Below are positions 1-9,104 of a DNA stretch of 64,000 nt, one piece after another (position 1 is the first letter of the stretch; each line of letters begins with the position of its first letter). Source of the DNA: Phytoactinopolyspora alkaliphila (GTDB lineage: Bacteria; Actinomycetota; Actinomycetes; Jiangellales; Jiangellaceae); assembly GCF_010550695.1 (NCBI RefSeq), contig NZ_JAAGOB010000013.1, positions 113,354-177,353 of the forward strand, read 5' to 3'. Both the position numbers and the translations under genes were made by a program. The notes below the pieces were generated by a model. That model made no database searches. It saw only the letters and a program-made list of their open reading frames with translations, and was not told where the DNA came from.

Positions 1-2
1 CC

Positions 3-749
3 GACGGCGCCGGGCTCGGCGGCACGCGGGTGCTGGGCGTCTACGCGTTCGTCTATCTGGTCAGCGGCGCCGGACGATACCGGGACGAGCGGGGGGCCGA
101 TCACCGGCTCGTCGGCGGCAGCACGATCACCGTGTTTCCCGGCCTCAAACACGACTACGGTCCGTCTCCGGGGGAGCCCTGGACCGAGCGTTACGTGCTG
201 TTCGACGGGGCGCTCCCGCGGATGCTGGAGGAGCGGGGAATCCTGGACCGTTCACGGCCGGTCGGGCGGCTCGTCCCCGTGGAGAGCTGGGTGCCGCAGA
301 TGGAATCGATCACCGAGCCAGGCGCCGGCGGTGTGCGCTCGGCCTTGATGGAACTGTCTCGGCTGCAAGTCCTCCTGTCCGCCGCGCGGATGAGCGCGGA
401 GCGGCCCGGCGAGCATCCCTCCTGGTTCCGCGAGGCGTGCGTGCTGCTGCGGCACGAGCCGGCGTTGAGCCTGGACCGGGTAGCCGGCGCCGTGGGGATG
501 TCCTACCACCGCTTCCGTAAGGCGTTCACGATGGTAGCCGGCGAGCCGCCCGGCCGATGGCGGACGCGGCACCGGATGGACGACGCCGCCCGGATGCTGC
601 AAGGCGGCTCGACCATCCGGCAGATAGCGCTGGAGCTGGGGTTCTGTGACGAGTATGCGTTCTCGAGGCGGTTCAAAGAGGTCTTCGGCGTCCCGCCGTC
701 CACGTTCCGCGCGGAACTCCCGAAGGTCCGCCCCGCCGTCTCGGAATGA
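3..749 (+). CDS. AraC family transcriptional regulator (5' end missing)
   Basis: The frame is open to the window edge, so the true start lies upstream; 248 residues are visible. The N-terminal part looks like an AraC-type cupin sensor domain (a VxAFxYLVSG strand, then VFPGLKHDY). The last ~100 residues form the double helix-turn-helix of the family: LDRVAGAVGMSYHRFRKAF for the first helix pair and IRQIALELGFCDEYAFSRRF for the second, ending in the usual FGVPPSTFR. Such proteins normally sense a small ligand, often a sugar, and activate nearby catabolic or transport genes. It runs towards the oligopeptide/oligosaccharide ABC operon, which makes that operon a plausible but unproven target. Its TGA stop lies inside the palindromic repeat that starts at 745. 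Confidence 0.9.
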   Translation, partial: DGAGLGGTRVLGVYAFVYLVSGAGRYRDERGADHRLVGGSTITVFPGLKHDYGPSPGEPWTERYVLFDGALPRMLEERGILDRSRPVGRLVPVESWVPQMESITEPGAGGVRSALMELSRLQVLLSAARMSAERPGEHPSWFREACVLLRHEPALSLDRVAGAVGMSYHRFRKAFTMVAGEPPGRWRTRHRMDDAARMLQGGSTIRQIALELGFCDEYAFSRRFKEVFGVPPSTFRAELPKVRPAVSE

Positions 750-830
750 TCACGTAAACCATGTTTCTTCGTGCGATACCAGGCCTGCAGGCATGGTGAA
801 GCACGAGAAAGCATGGTTTACATGATCATT
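745..830. repeat. 86-bp palindrome, copy 1
   Basis: This is a near-perfect inverted repeat centred on CTGCAG (785-790). Both ends read AATGATCA from outside in. The left arm has drifted (CACG for CATG, GCGATACC for GCTTCACC) while the right arm is closer to the consensus of the other three copies. It sits between two convergent genes whose TGA stop codons (747-749 on plus, 826-828 on minus) both lie inside the repeat. The arms are much richer in A+T than the surrounding genes. Confidence 0.95.
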
Positions 831-1899
831 TTGGAGGGGGCGGGGTGGCGACGCCGCGCAGATTGAGCTCCTCAGAAAAGTGGCAGGCGGCGAAGGTGCC
901 GTCGCCCACGTCACGCAACGGCGGCTGCTCCTCCGCGCAGATCGGTTTCGCGTACCGGCACCTGGGGTGGAAGTAACAGCCGCTGGGCGGATCGGACGGG
1001 TCGGCGACGTCACCGGAGAGCACGATCCGGTCCCGTCGGTCCCTCAGCAGCGGGTCCGGCTTCGGCACAGCGGACAGCAGCGCTTCGGTGTAGGGGTGTT
1101 TCGGGTTCGCGAACAGTGTCGCCGTGTCCGCCATCTCGACGACCTTGCCGACGTACATGACGGCGACCCGGTCGCACAGGTACTCGACTACGGAGAGATC
1201 GTGCGAGATGAACAGGTAGGTCAGCTGGTGCTCCACCTGCAGATCCTGCAGCAGGTTCAGGATCTGCGCACGCACCGAGACATCGAGCGCGGAGACCGCC
1301 TCGTCGGCGACGACCAGCCGAGGGTTCAGGCTCAGCGCCCGGGCGATCCCCACCCGCTGCCGCTCGCCTCCGGAGAACGCGTGCGGGTACCGGCTCATGT
1401 ACTCGGGGCGCAGGCCGACGTCGCGCAGCAGGGCGCCGACGCGGTCCTCGAGCTCACTGCCGGAGGCGATGCCGTGGATCTTCAGCGGCTCGCCGATGAT
1501 GTCGCGCAGCGTCATCCGCGGGTTCAGGGAGGACTGCGGGTCCTGGAAGATCATCCGGATGTCGCGCCGGTACCGCTTGAGGTCGCTACCTTCGACCGTG
1601 GCGATGTCCACGGGATCGGAACCCTTCGCGTGGTACGCGATCCGGCCGCCAGTAGGCTGGTGGGACCGGACAATGCACCGCCCGGTGGAGGTCTTCCCGC
1701 AGCCGGACTCGCCGACAAGACCCAATGTCTCGCCCTCGCGAATGAAGAAGCTCACGCCGTCGACGGCGCGCACGTGACCCGTGGTACGGCGGAGAAACCC
1801 TTCCTTGATAGGGAAGTGCAGCTGAAGCTCCTCCACGTTCAGCAGCACCCGGTCCTGTGGCCCGGCCAGCGAACCGGTGGGGAGAGTCTCGGTGCTCAT
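826..1899 (-). CDS. Oligopeptide/oligosaccharide ABC transporter, ATP-binding protein (DppF/OppF type)
   Basis: A 357-residue ATPase with Walker [10 protein letters not shown], signature [15 protein letters not shown] and Walker [13 protein letters not shown]. The C-terminal oligopeptide-transporter extension includes the cysteine-rich [14 protein letters not shown] segment, typical of Opp/Dpp ATPases. It is the last gene of the minus-strand operon and overlaps the preceding ATPase gene by ATGA. With its partner ATPase it should power import through the two permeases encoded upstream. The substrate cannot be read from the ATPase. Its stop codon lies in the palindrome, which may also act as the operon's transcription end. 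Confidence 0.93.
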   Translation of the reverse strand: MSTETLPTGSLAGPQDRVLLNVEELQLHFPIKEGFLRRTTGHVRAVDGVSFFIREGETLGLVGESGCGKTSTGRCIVRSHQPTGGRIAYHAKGSDPVDIATVEGSDLKRYRRDIRMIFQDPQSSLNPRMTLRDIIGEPLKIHGIASGSELEDRVGALLRDVGLRPEYMSRYPHAFSGGERQRVGIARALSLNPRLVVADEAVSALDVSVRAQILNLLQDLQVEHQLTYLFISHDLSVVEYLCDRVAVMYVGKVVEMADTATLFANPKHPYTEALLSAVPKPDPLLRDRRDRIVLSGDVADPSDPPSGCYFHPRCRYAKPICAEEQPPLRDVGDGTFAACHFSEELNLRGVATPPPPK

Positions 1900-3008
1900 C
1901 GGGTGTCCTCCTCGGCGCCGCCGTGCAGCAGGCAGCGCACCTCGCGCCGGTCGCCGAACTGGATCGGCGGCGGTACGATCCGGTCGCAGGTGCCGGGCAT
2001 GAACTCGTCGCAGCGGTTGTGGAACGGGCAGCCGGCGGGCCGGTTGTAGGGATCGGGGACCATTCCCCGGATCGTGTCCAGCCGGGTCCGCGGGCCCGTG
2101 CGGGCACCGAGTCCGAGCTTGGGTATCGAGCGCAGCAGCGCCCGGGTGTACGGGTGTTGCGGGTTGTGGAAGATCGACCTCACGTCGCCCCGTTCCACCG
2201 CCAGCCCCAGATACATCACGACGACGTCGTCGGCCATCTCGGCGACCACCCCGAGGTCGTGAGTGATGAACATGATGGCCATGCCGTAGTCCGCTTGCAG
2301 CTCGTGCATCAGCTCCAGGATCTGCGCCTGGGTGGTGACGTCGAGAGCCGTGGTCGGCTCGTCGGCGATGAGGAGGACGGGGTTGCAGACCAGCGCCATC
2401 GCGATCATGGCACGCTGCCGCAGGCCGCCGCTGAGCTGGAACGGGTAGGAGTCGAAGCGCTGCTTCGGCTTCGGCACCCCGACGCGCTGGAGAACGTCGA
2501 CGGCGCGGTCCTTCGCCTCGGCCTTGGAGAGGTTCTCGTGCACGTGTACGGCCTCGACGATCTGGTCACCGATGGTGTGCACCGGGCTGAGCGACGTCAT
2601 CGGCTCCTGGAAGATCATCGCGATGTCGCGGCCCCGGATGTCGCGGATCTCGGCACCCTTCGGGTCCAGCTTGGCCAGATCGACGATCTCCTCCTCACCG
2701 GTGAGGGCGGAACCGTTGCGCAGCCGGCGGCGGAACAGCATCTCACCGCCGACGACGCGGCCCGGCCGGTCGACGATCTGCAGGATGGACCGGGCCGTGA
2801 CACTCTTTCCGCACCCGCTCTCGCCGACGACGCACAGGGTCGACCCGCGGCGGATCTCGAAGCTGGCTCCGTCCACGGCCTTCACCAGCCCCTGGTCGAC
2901 CGGGAACTGCGTCTTCAATGACCGGACCGACAGCAGCGAGTCCTGCGCGAGATCCGCTCCGACGGCGGCTTGCATGCTCTTCGTCCCCACTGGTTCACCC
3001 GAGCCCAT
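1896..3008 (-). CDS. Oligopeptide/oligosaccharide ABC transporter, ATP-binding protein (DppD/OppD type)
   Basis: A 370-residue ATPase with Walker [12 protein letters not shown], signature [15 protein letters not shown], Walker [14 protein letters not shown] and the switch histidine FITHDLGV. The C-terminal [15 protein letters not shown] motif is the cysteine-rich Opp/Dpp extension. The frame is open further upstream, but the ATG at 3008 is chosen because it overlaps the permease stop as TGATG, matching the tight coupling elsewhere in this operon; the extra upstream residues are a low-complexity shadow of the permease end. It should form a heterodimer with the next ATPase. Confidence 0.92.
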   Translation of the reverse strand: MGSGEPVGTKSMQAAVGADLAQDSLLSVRSLKTQFPVDQGLVKAVDGASFEIRRGSTLCVVGESGCGKSVTARSILQIVDRPGRVVGGEMLFRRRLRNGSALTGEEEIVDLAKLDPKGAEIRDIRGRDIAMIFQEPMTSLSPVHTIGDQIVEAVHVHENLSKAEAKDRAVDVLQRVGVPKPKQRFDSYPFQLSGGLRQRAMIAMALVCNPVLLIADEPTTALDVTTQAQILELMHELQADYGMAIMFITHDLGVVAEMADDVVVMYLGLAVERGDVRSIFHNPQHPYTRALLRSIPKLGLGARTGPRTRLDTIRGMVPDPYNRPAGCPFHNRCDEFMPGTCDRIVPPPIQFGDRREVRCLLHGGAEEDTR

Positions 3009-4246
3009 CACTTGTTGTAGGGGTCTGCGGCGTCCCGCAGCCCGTCGCCGAGGAAGTTCAACGCCAGCACCGTGCTCACGACCGCCGTCGCGGGCACGAT
3101 CAGCACCCAAGGGGTGTGCGCTATGGACGGGATGTTTTGCGCCTCTCTGAGCAGCACGCCCCAGCTCACCGTCGGTTCGGTGAGTCCCAGCCCGAGGAAG
3201 CTCAGCGCGGTCTCGGCCAGGATCATCGCCGGGATCGCCAGCGTCACCGCCGCCACGATGTGGCTGGTGAACGACGGCAGCATGTGCCGGAAGATGATCC
3301 TGGGCCGGCTCGCGCCGTCGAGGACGGCCGCCGTGACGAAATCCTCCTCACGCAGTGAGAAGAACCGGCCGCGCACGACCCGCGCCAGGGTTGTCCAGCC
3401 GACGATCGAGAGGATCACCGTGATCGCGAAGTACACCTGAACCTGTGACCATGACCGAGGCAGGGCGGCAGTCAGTGCCATCCAGAGTGGTATCTCCGGA
3501 ATCGAGCGCAGGAACTCGATGACCCGCTGGATCGCCGAGTCGATCCATCCGCCGAAGTAGCCGGAGATCCCGCCGAGAATCACGCCGAGAACCAGTGCCA
3601 TGACCACGCCGATCAAGCCGATGGACATGGAGATCCTGGTGCCGTAGATGACCCGGCTCAGCACGTCACGCCCCAGCCGGTCGGCGCCGAGCAGATACAT
3701 AGGCGCCTCCGGATCGGTGGTCCCGAAGAGGTGGATGTCCGTGGTGAACAATCCGAACAGTTCGTACTCGTGCCCGCGTACGAAGAACCGCACCGGGTAG
3801 ACCTGCTCCTCGTCGGGGCTGAACGATCGCCGCCAGGTCTCCTCGTCAGTCTCATACTCCAGGCCCTTGACGTGCGGATTGAACCGCGATCCGTCGGGGG
3901 TCTCCTCGAACAGGTGCAGCCGCTGCGGCGGCGCGTGCTGGTAGGCGGCGTTGTGGTCGGACGAGTGGTACGGCGCGATGAACTCCGCGAAGACGAGCAG
4001 CACGTAGACCAGGAGAATGAAGATCCCGCTGGCCATCGCGAGCTTGTGCTTGCGGAACCGCCACCACATCAGCCGCCACTGGGAGGCGGTGTACAGGTTC
4101 CCACCGGACCCCGCGTTGCCGGCCTCGGCGATGCCCTTCCCGGGGCCGGTGGGCGATCCCACCGGCGAGCTCGCCGGCGGCGCGGCGCCGAGCGGCGTCG
4201 TCTCCGCGAGCGGATCGGTCTGGGAAGAGGGTTCGATGTGCGTCAT
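3008..4246 (-). CDS. Oligopeptide/oligosaccharide ABC transporter, permease (DppC/OppC type)
   Basis: A 412-residue membrane protein with an OppC-like first membrane helix near residues 45-70 and a BPD_transp_1 domain in the C-terminal half. The cytoplasmic coupling loop reads AAVLDGASRPRIIFRHMLP, followed by the family's ETALSFLGLG. Unusually, about 100 residues lie between the first helix and the LGADRLGRDVLSR motif, so it is about 110 residues longer than E. coli DppC/OppC (about 300). It starts at an ATGA overlap with the upstream permease gene. Confidence 0.92.
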   Translation of the reverse strand: MTHIEPSSQTDPLAETTPLGAAPPASSPVGSPTGPGKGIAEAGNAGSGGNLYTASQWRLMWWRFRKHKLAMASGIFILLVYVLLVFAEFIAPYHSSDHNAAYQHAPPQRLHLFEETPDGSRFNPHVKGLEYETDEETWRRSFSPDEEQVYPVRFFVRGHEYELFGLFTTDIHLFGTTDPEAPMYLLGADRLGRDVLSRVIYGTRISMSIGLIGVVMALVLGVILGGISGYFGGWIDSAIQRVIEFLRSIPEIPLWMALTAALPRSWSQVQVYFAITVILSIVGWTTLARVVRGRFFSLREEDFVTAAVLDGASRPRIIFRHMLPSFTSHIVAAVTLAIPAMILAETALSFLGLGLTEPTVSWGVLLREAQNIPSIAHTPWVLIVPATAVVSTVLALNFLGDGLRDAADPYNK

Positions 4247-5244
4247 CGGCTCCCCACCTTGTCGTACTGAATGCGCGGATCAAGCCAGGCCAGCAGGATG
4301 TCGGAGAGCAACGTTCCGATCAGCGTCAGCACGCCGAGCATCAGGATGAAGCTGCCCGCCAGGTACATGTCTTGGCTGCGCAGGGCCCGCAGGAGCAACG
4401 GCCCAGTGGTTGGCAGGTCCAGCACCACGGACACGATGATCTCACCGGAGATCAACGTAGGGAGGGTCCAGCCGACCGTGCTGATGAACGGGTTCAGTGC
4501 CAGCCGCACCGGGTACTTGGCGATCAGCCGCCATTCCTGCATCCCCTTCGCCCGGGCCGTCGTCGTGTACGGCCGGTGCAGCTCGTCGAGCAGGTTGGCT
4601 CGCATGATGCGGATGGTGCCCGCGGCACCCGCGGTGGCGATCACGATCACCGGAATCCACATGTGCTGGAACAGGTCCCACAGCTTGCCGATACTCCATG
4701 GGGCGTTCTGGTATTCGGGAGAGAACAGCCCGCCCACACTCTGCCCGAAGTACCGGAACGAGATGTACATCAGGACCAGCGCGAGCAGGAAGTTCGGGAT
4801 GGCCAGCCCCACGAACCCGACGAAGGTCCAGAAGTAGTCGCCGATCGAGTACTGCCGGACCGCCGTGTAGGTGCCGATCAGGAACGCAACGAACCACATG
4901 AACAGGGTGGACACGACGGCCAGGAGCATGGTCAGGGTCAGCCGGTCCCAGATGAGGCTGGACACCGGGCGGCGCCACTCGAAGGACTGCCCGAAATCGC
5001 CGCAGCACACGATGTTGGAGATCCATTGCCAGTACTGCACGTGGAACGGCTGGTTGAGACCGTAGCGCTCCTCCAGCGCGGCCAGATGCTCTCGCGCAAC
5101 AATCGCATCCTGCGCGCCCATGCCGGCCGCGTAGGTCGTCAGGAAGTCTCCCGGTGGGAGCTGGATGATGAAGAATGACGCCAGCGAGATCAGGAACAGC
5201 GTCGGGAGCATCACCAGCACGCGCCGGGCGATGTATCTGAGCAT
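4243..5244 (-). CDS. Oligopeptide/oligosaccharide ABC transporter, permease (DppB/OppB type)
   Basis: A 333-residue integral membrane protein starting MLRYIARRVLVMLPTLF, the typical OppB opening helix. The coupling loop ARAKGMQEWRLIAKYPVRLA is followed by the usual LISGEIIVS-like helix. It should pair with the adjacent longer permease to form the translocation channel. It is the second gene of the operon, separated from the binding-protein gene by about 100 bp that hold a strong hairpin, so it may be expressed at a lower level than the binding protein. Confidence 0.92.
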   Translation of the reverse strand: MLRYIARRVLVMLPTLFLISLASFFIIQLPPGDFLTTYAAGMGAQDAIVAREHLAALEERYGLNQPFHVQYWQWISNIVCCGDFGQSFEWRRPVSSLIWDRLTLTMLLAVVSTLFMWFVAFLIGTYTAVRQYSIGDYFWTFVGFVGLAIPNFLLALVLMYISFRYFGQSVGGLFSPEYQNAPWSIGKLWDLFQHMWIPVIVIATAGAAGTIRIMRANLLDELHRPYTTTARAKGMQEWRLIAKYPVRLALNPFISTVGWTLPTLISGEIIVSVVLDLPTTGPLLLRALRSQDMYLAGSFILMLGVLTLIGTLLSDILLAWLDPRIQYDKVGSR

Positions 5245-5273
5245 CTGGTGCCCGTCTCCTTACTCCAGGTAGA

Positions 5274-5308
5274 CCGCTGCGAGGCGCTGAGACGGCGCCT
5301 CGCAGCGG
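5274..5308 (-). terminator. Intra-operon hairpin downstream of the binding-protein gene
   Basis: A perfect 14-bp stem (CCGCTGCGAGGCGC paired with its complement) closes a 7-nt loop. There is no run of T on either side. It lies between the binding-protein stop codon and the start of the first permease. It most likely stabilises the upstream mRNA or partly terminates transcription, which would give excess binding protein over permease. Confidence 0.7.
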
Positions 5309-5346
5309 TTCCGGCCGTGGTGCGGGCCGGTGGGTGGACTCGCCGT

Positions 5347-7326
5347 CTACTCCTCGATGAAGTACTGGATGGTGTTGGACGGGCCCGGCGTCGGCCAGGA
5401 CGTGGAGTTGAACATCTGGTCCGGGACGTTGTGCATCTTGTTCGTCACCACGCCGATGCCCTCCGGCGGGGAGCTGATCCCGATCGAGTAGAACTCGTCC
5501 TTGAGGATGTCCAGCAGGTCCCGCATCAACTCGACCTGCTGGTCCGGGTCCGCGGTGACCAGGATCTCGTCGTACAGCTCCATCTGCCGGCGCGGGCCCT
5601 CGGGCGGCTCCTCGGCCTTGGGGTTGTCCGGGTTCAGGTACCACTCGCCCCACGCGGAGGCGAAGTCGGCAGCCTGAGTCGACGGGAAGTACCAGTGGGT
5701 CTGCATGAACGGCACCAGCCCGCCGCTGCCGGTCCACACCGTGGCCTCATGCTCGCCGTTCTCCCGCACGATCTCGGTGTGCAGCGAGCGGCTGATCCCG
5801 TTGAGCTCCATCCGCACGCCGACCTCGTCCCAGTAGCCCTGCACGAGCTCGAGGGCGTCCGTCCAGTCGTCGTTCACGTCATTGGCGAAATCCATGGTGA
5901 TGGTGATCGGCTCGCCGTCGGGACCGATCCGGCGGCCGTTGGAGTCCATCTCGTAGCCGGCATCGTCGAGGTACTGATTGGCGAGGTCGACGTCGTACTC
6001 GGTGTACTGCTTGGCCAGCTCCTCGTCGTAGAAGAGCTCGGACGAGGGCGACATCTGGTAGGGCTCACCCTGACCGTAGAAGACGAGATCGATGATCTCC
6101 TGCCGGTTGATCGCGTGCGAAAGGCCGATCCGGAAGTCCTTGTTCCGGAAGATCTCCCGCTTGGTCTCGTCCGGCGTGGTCTGATTGAGGTGGATCGCCA
6201 TCGTGTTCATGTGGTCGGGCTGCATGGTGACGACGTGGTAGTCGTTCTGCTCCGCGTTCTCCATCACCAGTGCCCGGTCCGCGGGGCCACCCACGGTGCG
6301 CTGGAAGTCCAGCTCGCCACTCATCGCCTGCAGCTTGATCAGCTCACTGTCTTCCACCAGCTGGACGACGTGCTGGTCGATGTAAGGCAGCTGGTTGCCC
6401 TCCGGATCGACCTTCCAGTAGTACGGGTTGCGCTCGAACACCACGTCAGTGCCCTGGCCGAACGGCTGGGTGACTTTCCACGCGTAGATGACCGGCAGGT
6501 CTGGGTTGCGCATCGGGTCGGACTTGTCGACGAACAGGTCCACCCAGCTGCCGAGGCTGGACTCGGCGACCAGGTCGTCGAGATCGTCGTCGTTGTAGTC
6601 GGCATGGAACTGTTCCATGTAATGGCGGGGCATGGCGGTGAGCTTCTGGGTCGCCCACTCGGCGACACTCTGCAGGAACAGGCCGTGCGGCCGGCTGAAG
6701 GTGAACTTCACCGTGTAGTCGTCGATCGCCTCCACCTCGGGGGGCCCGCCGCTCACCAGGAGCCGTGGGTCCGCGTCCGCGGTGAGGTCCTCATGGAAGT
6801 AGTAGTCCTCCACCGCGAAGACGATGTCGTCCGCGGTGAACGGTTCGCCGTCCGACCAGCGGATGCCCTCGCGCAGGAAGAATGTGTACTCGGTGCCCTC
6901 GTCATTGACCTCGACGTCGGTGGCGATGTTCGGCGTCGTTTCGGACCCGCCTTCCCACTCCGGTGTCCAGTTGAACAGCCGCTCGTAGCCGATGTGCCGG
7001 CGCTCGGTGACCTCGAGCTCGTACACCTCGGACTCGGCGCGGCGCCAGGTGCCGCCGTAGACGCCGATGCGATCGACGACGTCGACCACCAGCGGGTCTG
7101 TGGGCAGCCGTTCTTCCAGGGGCGGAAGCTCGCCGTCCTCGACCATCTGGGCGAGTTCCGGTGCTTCGTGCTGCCCCTCGGCGACGGCGTCGTCTTGCTC
7201 AAGAGGAGGCAGGCTGTCGTCGCCGTCCCCGCCCGTACCCGGACTGCAGGCGGCGGCGAGAAGCGCTGCGGCCGGTATCAGCGCCAGGACGCGATACCAG
7301 CGTTTCGTGAAGGTCGTGGTCGTCAT
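5347..7326 (-). CDS. ABC transporter substrate-binding lipoprotein, family 5
   Basis: A 659-residue exported lipoprotein. A basic N-terminus and hydrophobic stretch lead to the lipobox LAAAC (Cys ~27), then an acidic, Gly/Asp-rich linker. The body has SBP_bac_5 features: FFLREGIRWSDGEPFTADD, the YYWKVDPEGNQLPYID block, and the C-terminal lobe with NQYLDDAGY and RREIIDLVFYG-like helices. At about 660 residues it is longer than DppA/OppA (about 530), a size common in binding proteins of this family that take oligosaccharides; peptide or sugar specificity cannot be settled here. It is the first gene of a five-gene minus-strand operon. The ATG at 7326 has a good AAGGAG site. Expression probably starts from the promoter at 7390-7418. 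Confidence 0.92.
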   Translation of the reverse strand: MTTTTFTKRWYRVLALIPAAALLAAACSPGTGGDGDDSLPPLEQDDAVAEGQHEAPELAQMVEDGELPPLEERLPTDPLVVDVVDRIGVYGGTWRRAESEVYELEVTERRHIGYERLFNWTPEWEGGSETTPNIATDVEVNDEGTEYTFFLREGIRWSDGEPFTADDIVFAVEDYYFHEDLTADADPRLLVSGGPPEVEAIDDYTVKFTFSRPHGLFLQSVAEWATQKLTAMPRHYMEQFHADYNDDDLDDLVAESSLGSWVDLFVDKSDPMRNPDLPVIYAWKVTQPFGQGTDVVFERNPYYWKVDPEGNQLPYIDQHVVQLVEDSELIKLQAMSGELDFQRTVGGPADRALVMENAEQNDYHVVTMQPDHMNTMAIHLNQTTPDETKREIFRNKDFRIGLSHAINRQEIIDLVFYGQGEPYQMSPSSELFYDEELAKQYTEYDVDLANQYLDDAGYEMDSNGRRIGPDGEPITITMDFANDVNDDWTDALELVQGYWDEVGVRMELNGISRSLHTEIVRENGEHEATVWTGSGGLVPFMQTHWYFPSTQAADFASAWGEWYLNPDNPKAEEPPEGPRRQMELYDEILVTADPDQQVELMRDLLDILKDEFYSIGISSPPEGIGVVTNKMHNVPDQMFNSTSWPTPGPSNTIQYFIEE

Positions 7327-7389
7327 GGGCGTGCTCCTTGCCGATATGCGTCGGGGACGAGTTGAAGAAACCGGACGACTCTGACGACA

Positions 7390-7418
7390 TCGTCCTGTCG
7401 ATCATGCTAGATGTCAAT
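7390..7418 (-). promoter_or_regulatory. Candidate promoter of the family-5 ABC operon
   Basis: On the minus strand TTGACA is followed after 17 nt by GACGAT, about 65 nt upstream of the binding-protein ATG. The -35 is perfect; the -10 is only moderate. Confidence 0.4.
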
Positions 7419-7501
7419 CGTTTGGAGAGATTTTCACGCAAAAACGCTCACCCGGTGATCAGGAAGTGGTCGGTCGATGGCCGCCGCGTTAACCGTGGAT
7501 G

Positions 7502-7519
7502 ACATGCGTTGACGCATGT
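7502..7519. promoter_or_regulatory. Operator-like palindrome in a divergent intergenic region
   Basis: ACATGCGT-TG-ACGCATGT is a perfect 8-bp inverted repeat with a 2-nt centre. It lies in the 311-bp gap (7327-7637) between the family-5 binding-protein gene on minus and the phosphodiesterase gene on plus, so a bound regulator could act on either. Apart from this and the minus-strand promoter candidate, nothing else was recognised in the gap. Confidence 0.5.
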
Positions 7520-7637
7520 TGTTTACGGGATGTCCGGTGGTGGGGCGCGTACGTGCGCCGTACTGGTCGAAGTGATCACTATCGTGCATACTGTGGGCGA
7601 ACGGTGACCGTTTCGAGACGTGCCGCAGGAGGCTCTC

Positions 7638-9104
7638 ATGATCACTGGAACCGTCCTCGATGTGATGGCCTTCAACATCTGGCACGGAGGCAATCTCGAC
7701 AAGCTGCACGCGCACGGTTTCGCGGAACAGAACAAGAGCGAGCTGCTGGACTTCCTGGCACACGAGCGGCCCGACCTGATCTTTCTGGTCGAGACGTACG
7801 GGCTCGGGGAGCGCATCGAGAAGGCACTCAACCGCGACACCGGGGACGGCCGGGTCTTCACCGGCGTACCGATCACCCGCGAGGCCGGCCAGGCGGCTGA
7901 TCGAGACAATCTCTGGCTGTTCACCTGGCTGCCGGTCGAGGAGGTCTACCCGGTGATCAGCCAGCCTCCGGTGACCTCGTTCAATTTCGGGGGCGCCCGG
8001 CTCGTGCTTCCTGGCGGCGGCCACCTCCACGCGTTCACGACGTGGATCTCGCATCTCGCCAACTCCTGGGGGCCGCTGAACCAGACCGCGCTCGAAGCCG
8101 CCATGGGGCTGGAGCGCACGTACACCGACGCCGACCTCGCCGCCAGTGACGACGAGCGCCGGCGGGAGATGGCCAGGATCATCCTGGAGGACCGGTTGCC
8201 GCGCTACGTTCGCGACGACGCTCCGGTGCTGCTCGGCGGTGACTTCAACACGCAGACGTCCCTGGACTGGACCGAGGCGCATGCCGGCGCGCCGCGCCAC
8301 GAGGGTCTCGTCCTGCGCTGGCCGGTGATGGAGATGTTCGCCGAGGCGGGCTTCGCCGACACCTACCGGACGGCGCATCCCGACGCTGCGCGGTATCCGG
8401 GGCGCACCTGGACGGCCGGCCACTCGTTCATGTACGCGCCCATGCGGCTTGACTACCTGCTGGCCCGCGGTGACGTGGACGTGCTGGCGTCGTGGACCCG
8501 GACTCGCCGCCTGCCCGGGCACCGCGGTGGCGACCTCGACGAGCTGTATCCCTTCTACTCCGATCACGGCGCCGTGGTCTCGCGCCTGCGCTTCGGCGGC
8601 GACCGGCAGGGCTACGAGCCGTCGCGTGAGCCGCTCGTCGAGCCGCCGGCACCGGAGATGGAGGCGATTCCCGCGCCGCCCGCCGGTACTCCGGTGCCCG
8701 TCACGGAGATGTCCGCCGAGGCGTCGAGCGCCGCGCGCGAGCATTCGGCAGCACTGGCCGTCGACGGTGACCCGAGGACCTACTGGCATTCCGGCGCAGG
8801 CCCCGAGACGCCGGAGCCGCACCCACACCACCTGACGCTGGATCTCGGGCGTGAGCGGACCATCGCGGCCGTGCGGTACCGCCCGCCGATGAGCACATAC
8901 GAAGGGATCGTAACCCGGTACCAGTACCTGGTGAGCACGGACGGCACGACCTTCGAGCCGGTGGCGTCGGGTTCGTGGGCTCGTGACTCACTCCCGAAGG
9001 ACGTGACCGTGGCCGGCGGTGTGCGGGCTCGCTACCTGCGTCTGTCCGCGCACGCGGGAGTCGCAGGATTCACCGCGGTGGCCGAACTCACCACGTATGA
9101 ATGA
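7638..9104 (+). CDS. Endonuclease/exonuclease/phosphatase-family phosphodiesterase with C-terminal discoidin domain
   Basis: A 488-residue protein. Residues ~5-325 are an EEP fold: AFNIWHGG at the N-terminus, a glutamate in LVETYG, the metal/catalytic GGDFNTQ, and the late SDHGAVVSRL histidine. Residues ~355-488 look like an F5/8 type C (discoidin) domain, with ALAVDGDPRTYWHS, HHLTLDLG and a terminal ARYLRLSAHAG strand. The family cleaves phosphodiesters in nucleic acids, lipids or inositol phosphates. The ATG at 7638 is preferred because AGGAGG precedes it by a proper distance. No signal peptide is visible although the discoidin domain would suggest export. It is followed by a secreted phosphodiesterase and an ABC importer, which suggests a common role in phosphoester use. 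Confidence 0.85.
   Translation: MITGTVLDVMAFNIWHGGNLDKLHAHGFAEQNKSELLDFLAHERPDLIFLVETYGLGERIEKALNRDTGDGRVFTGVPITREAGQAADRDNLWLFTWLPVEEVYPVISQPPVTSFNFGGARLVLPGGGHLHAFTTWISHLANSWGPLNQTALEAAMGLERTYTDADLAASDDERRREMARIILEDRLPRYVRDDAPVLLGGDFNTQTSLDWTEAHAGAPRHEGLVLRWPVMEMFAEAGFADTYRTAHPDAARYPGRTWTAGHSFMYAPMRLDYLLARGDVDVLASWTRTRRLPGHRGGDLDELYPFYSDHGAVVSRLRFGGDRQGYEPSREPLVEPPAPEMEAIPAPPAGTPVPVTEMSAEASSAAREHSAALAVDGDPRTYWHSGAGPETPEPHPHHLTLDLGRERTIAAVRYRPPMSTYEGIVTRYQYLVSTDGTTFEPVASGSWARDSLPKDVTVAGGVRARYLRLSAHAGVAGFTAVAELTTYE

Noticed and set aside
5248..7365. A 705-codon open frame on the plus strand over the binding-protein gene
   Set aside because: Val/Asp/His-rich composition without motifs; the opposite strand encodes a clear family-5 binding protein with signal peptide and ribosome site.
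7434..8831. Minus-strand frame opposite the EEP phosphodiesterase as a possible gene
   Set aside because: Compositionally a shadow (Arg/Val/His/Gly-rich), no motifs; the plus-strand frame has a complete EEP plus discoidin layout.
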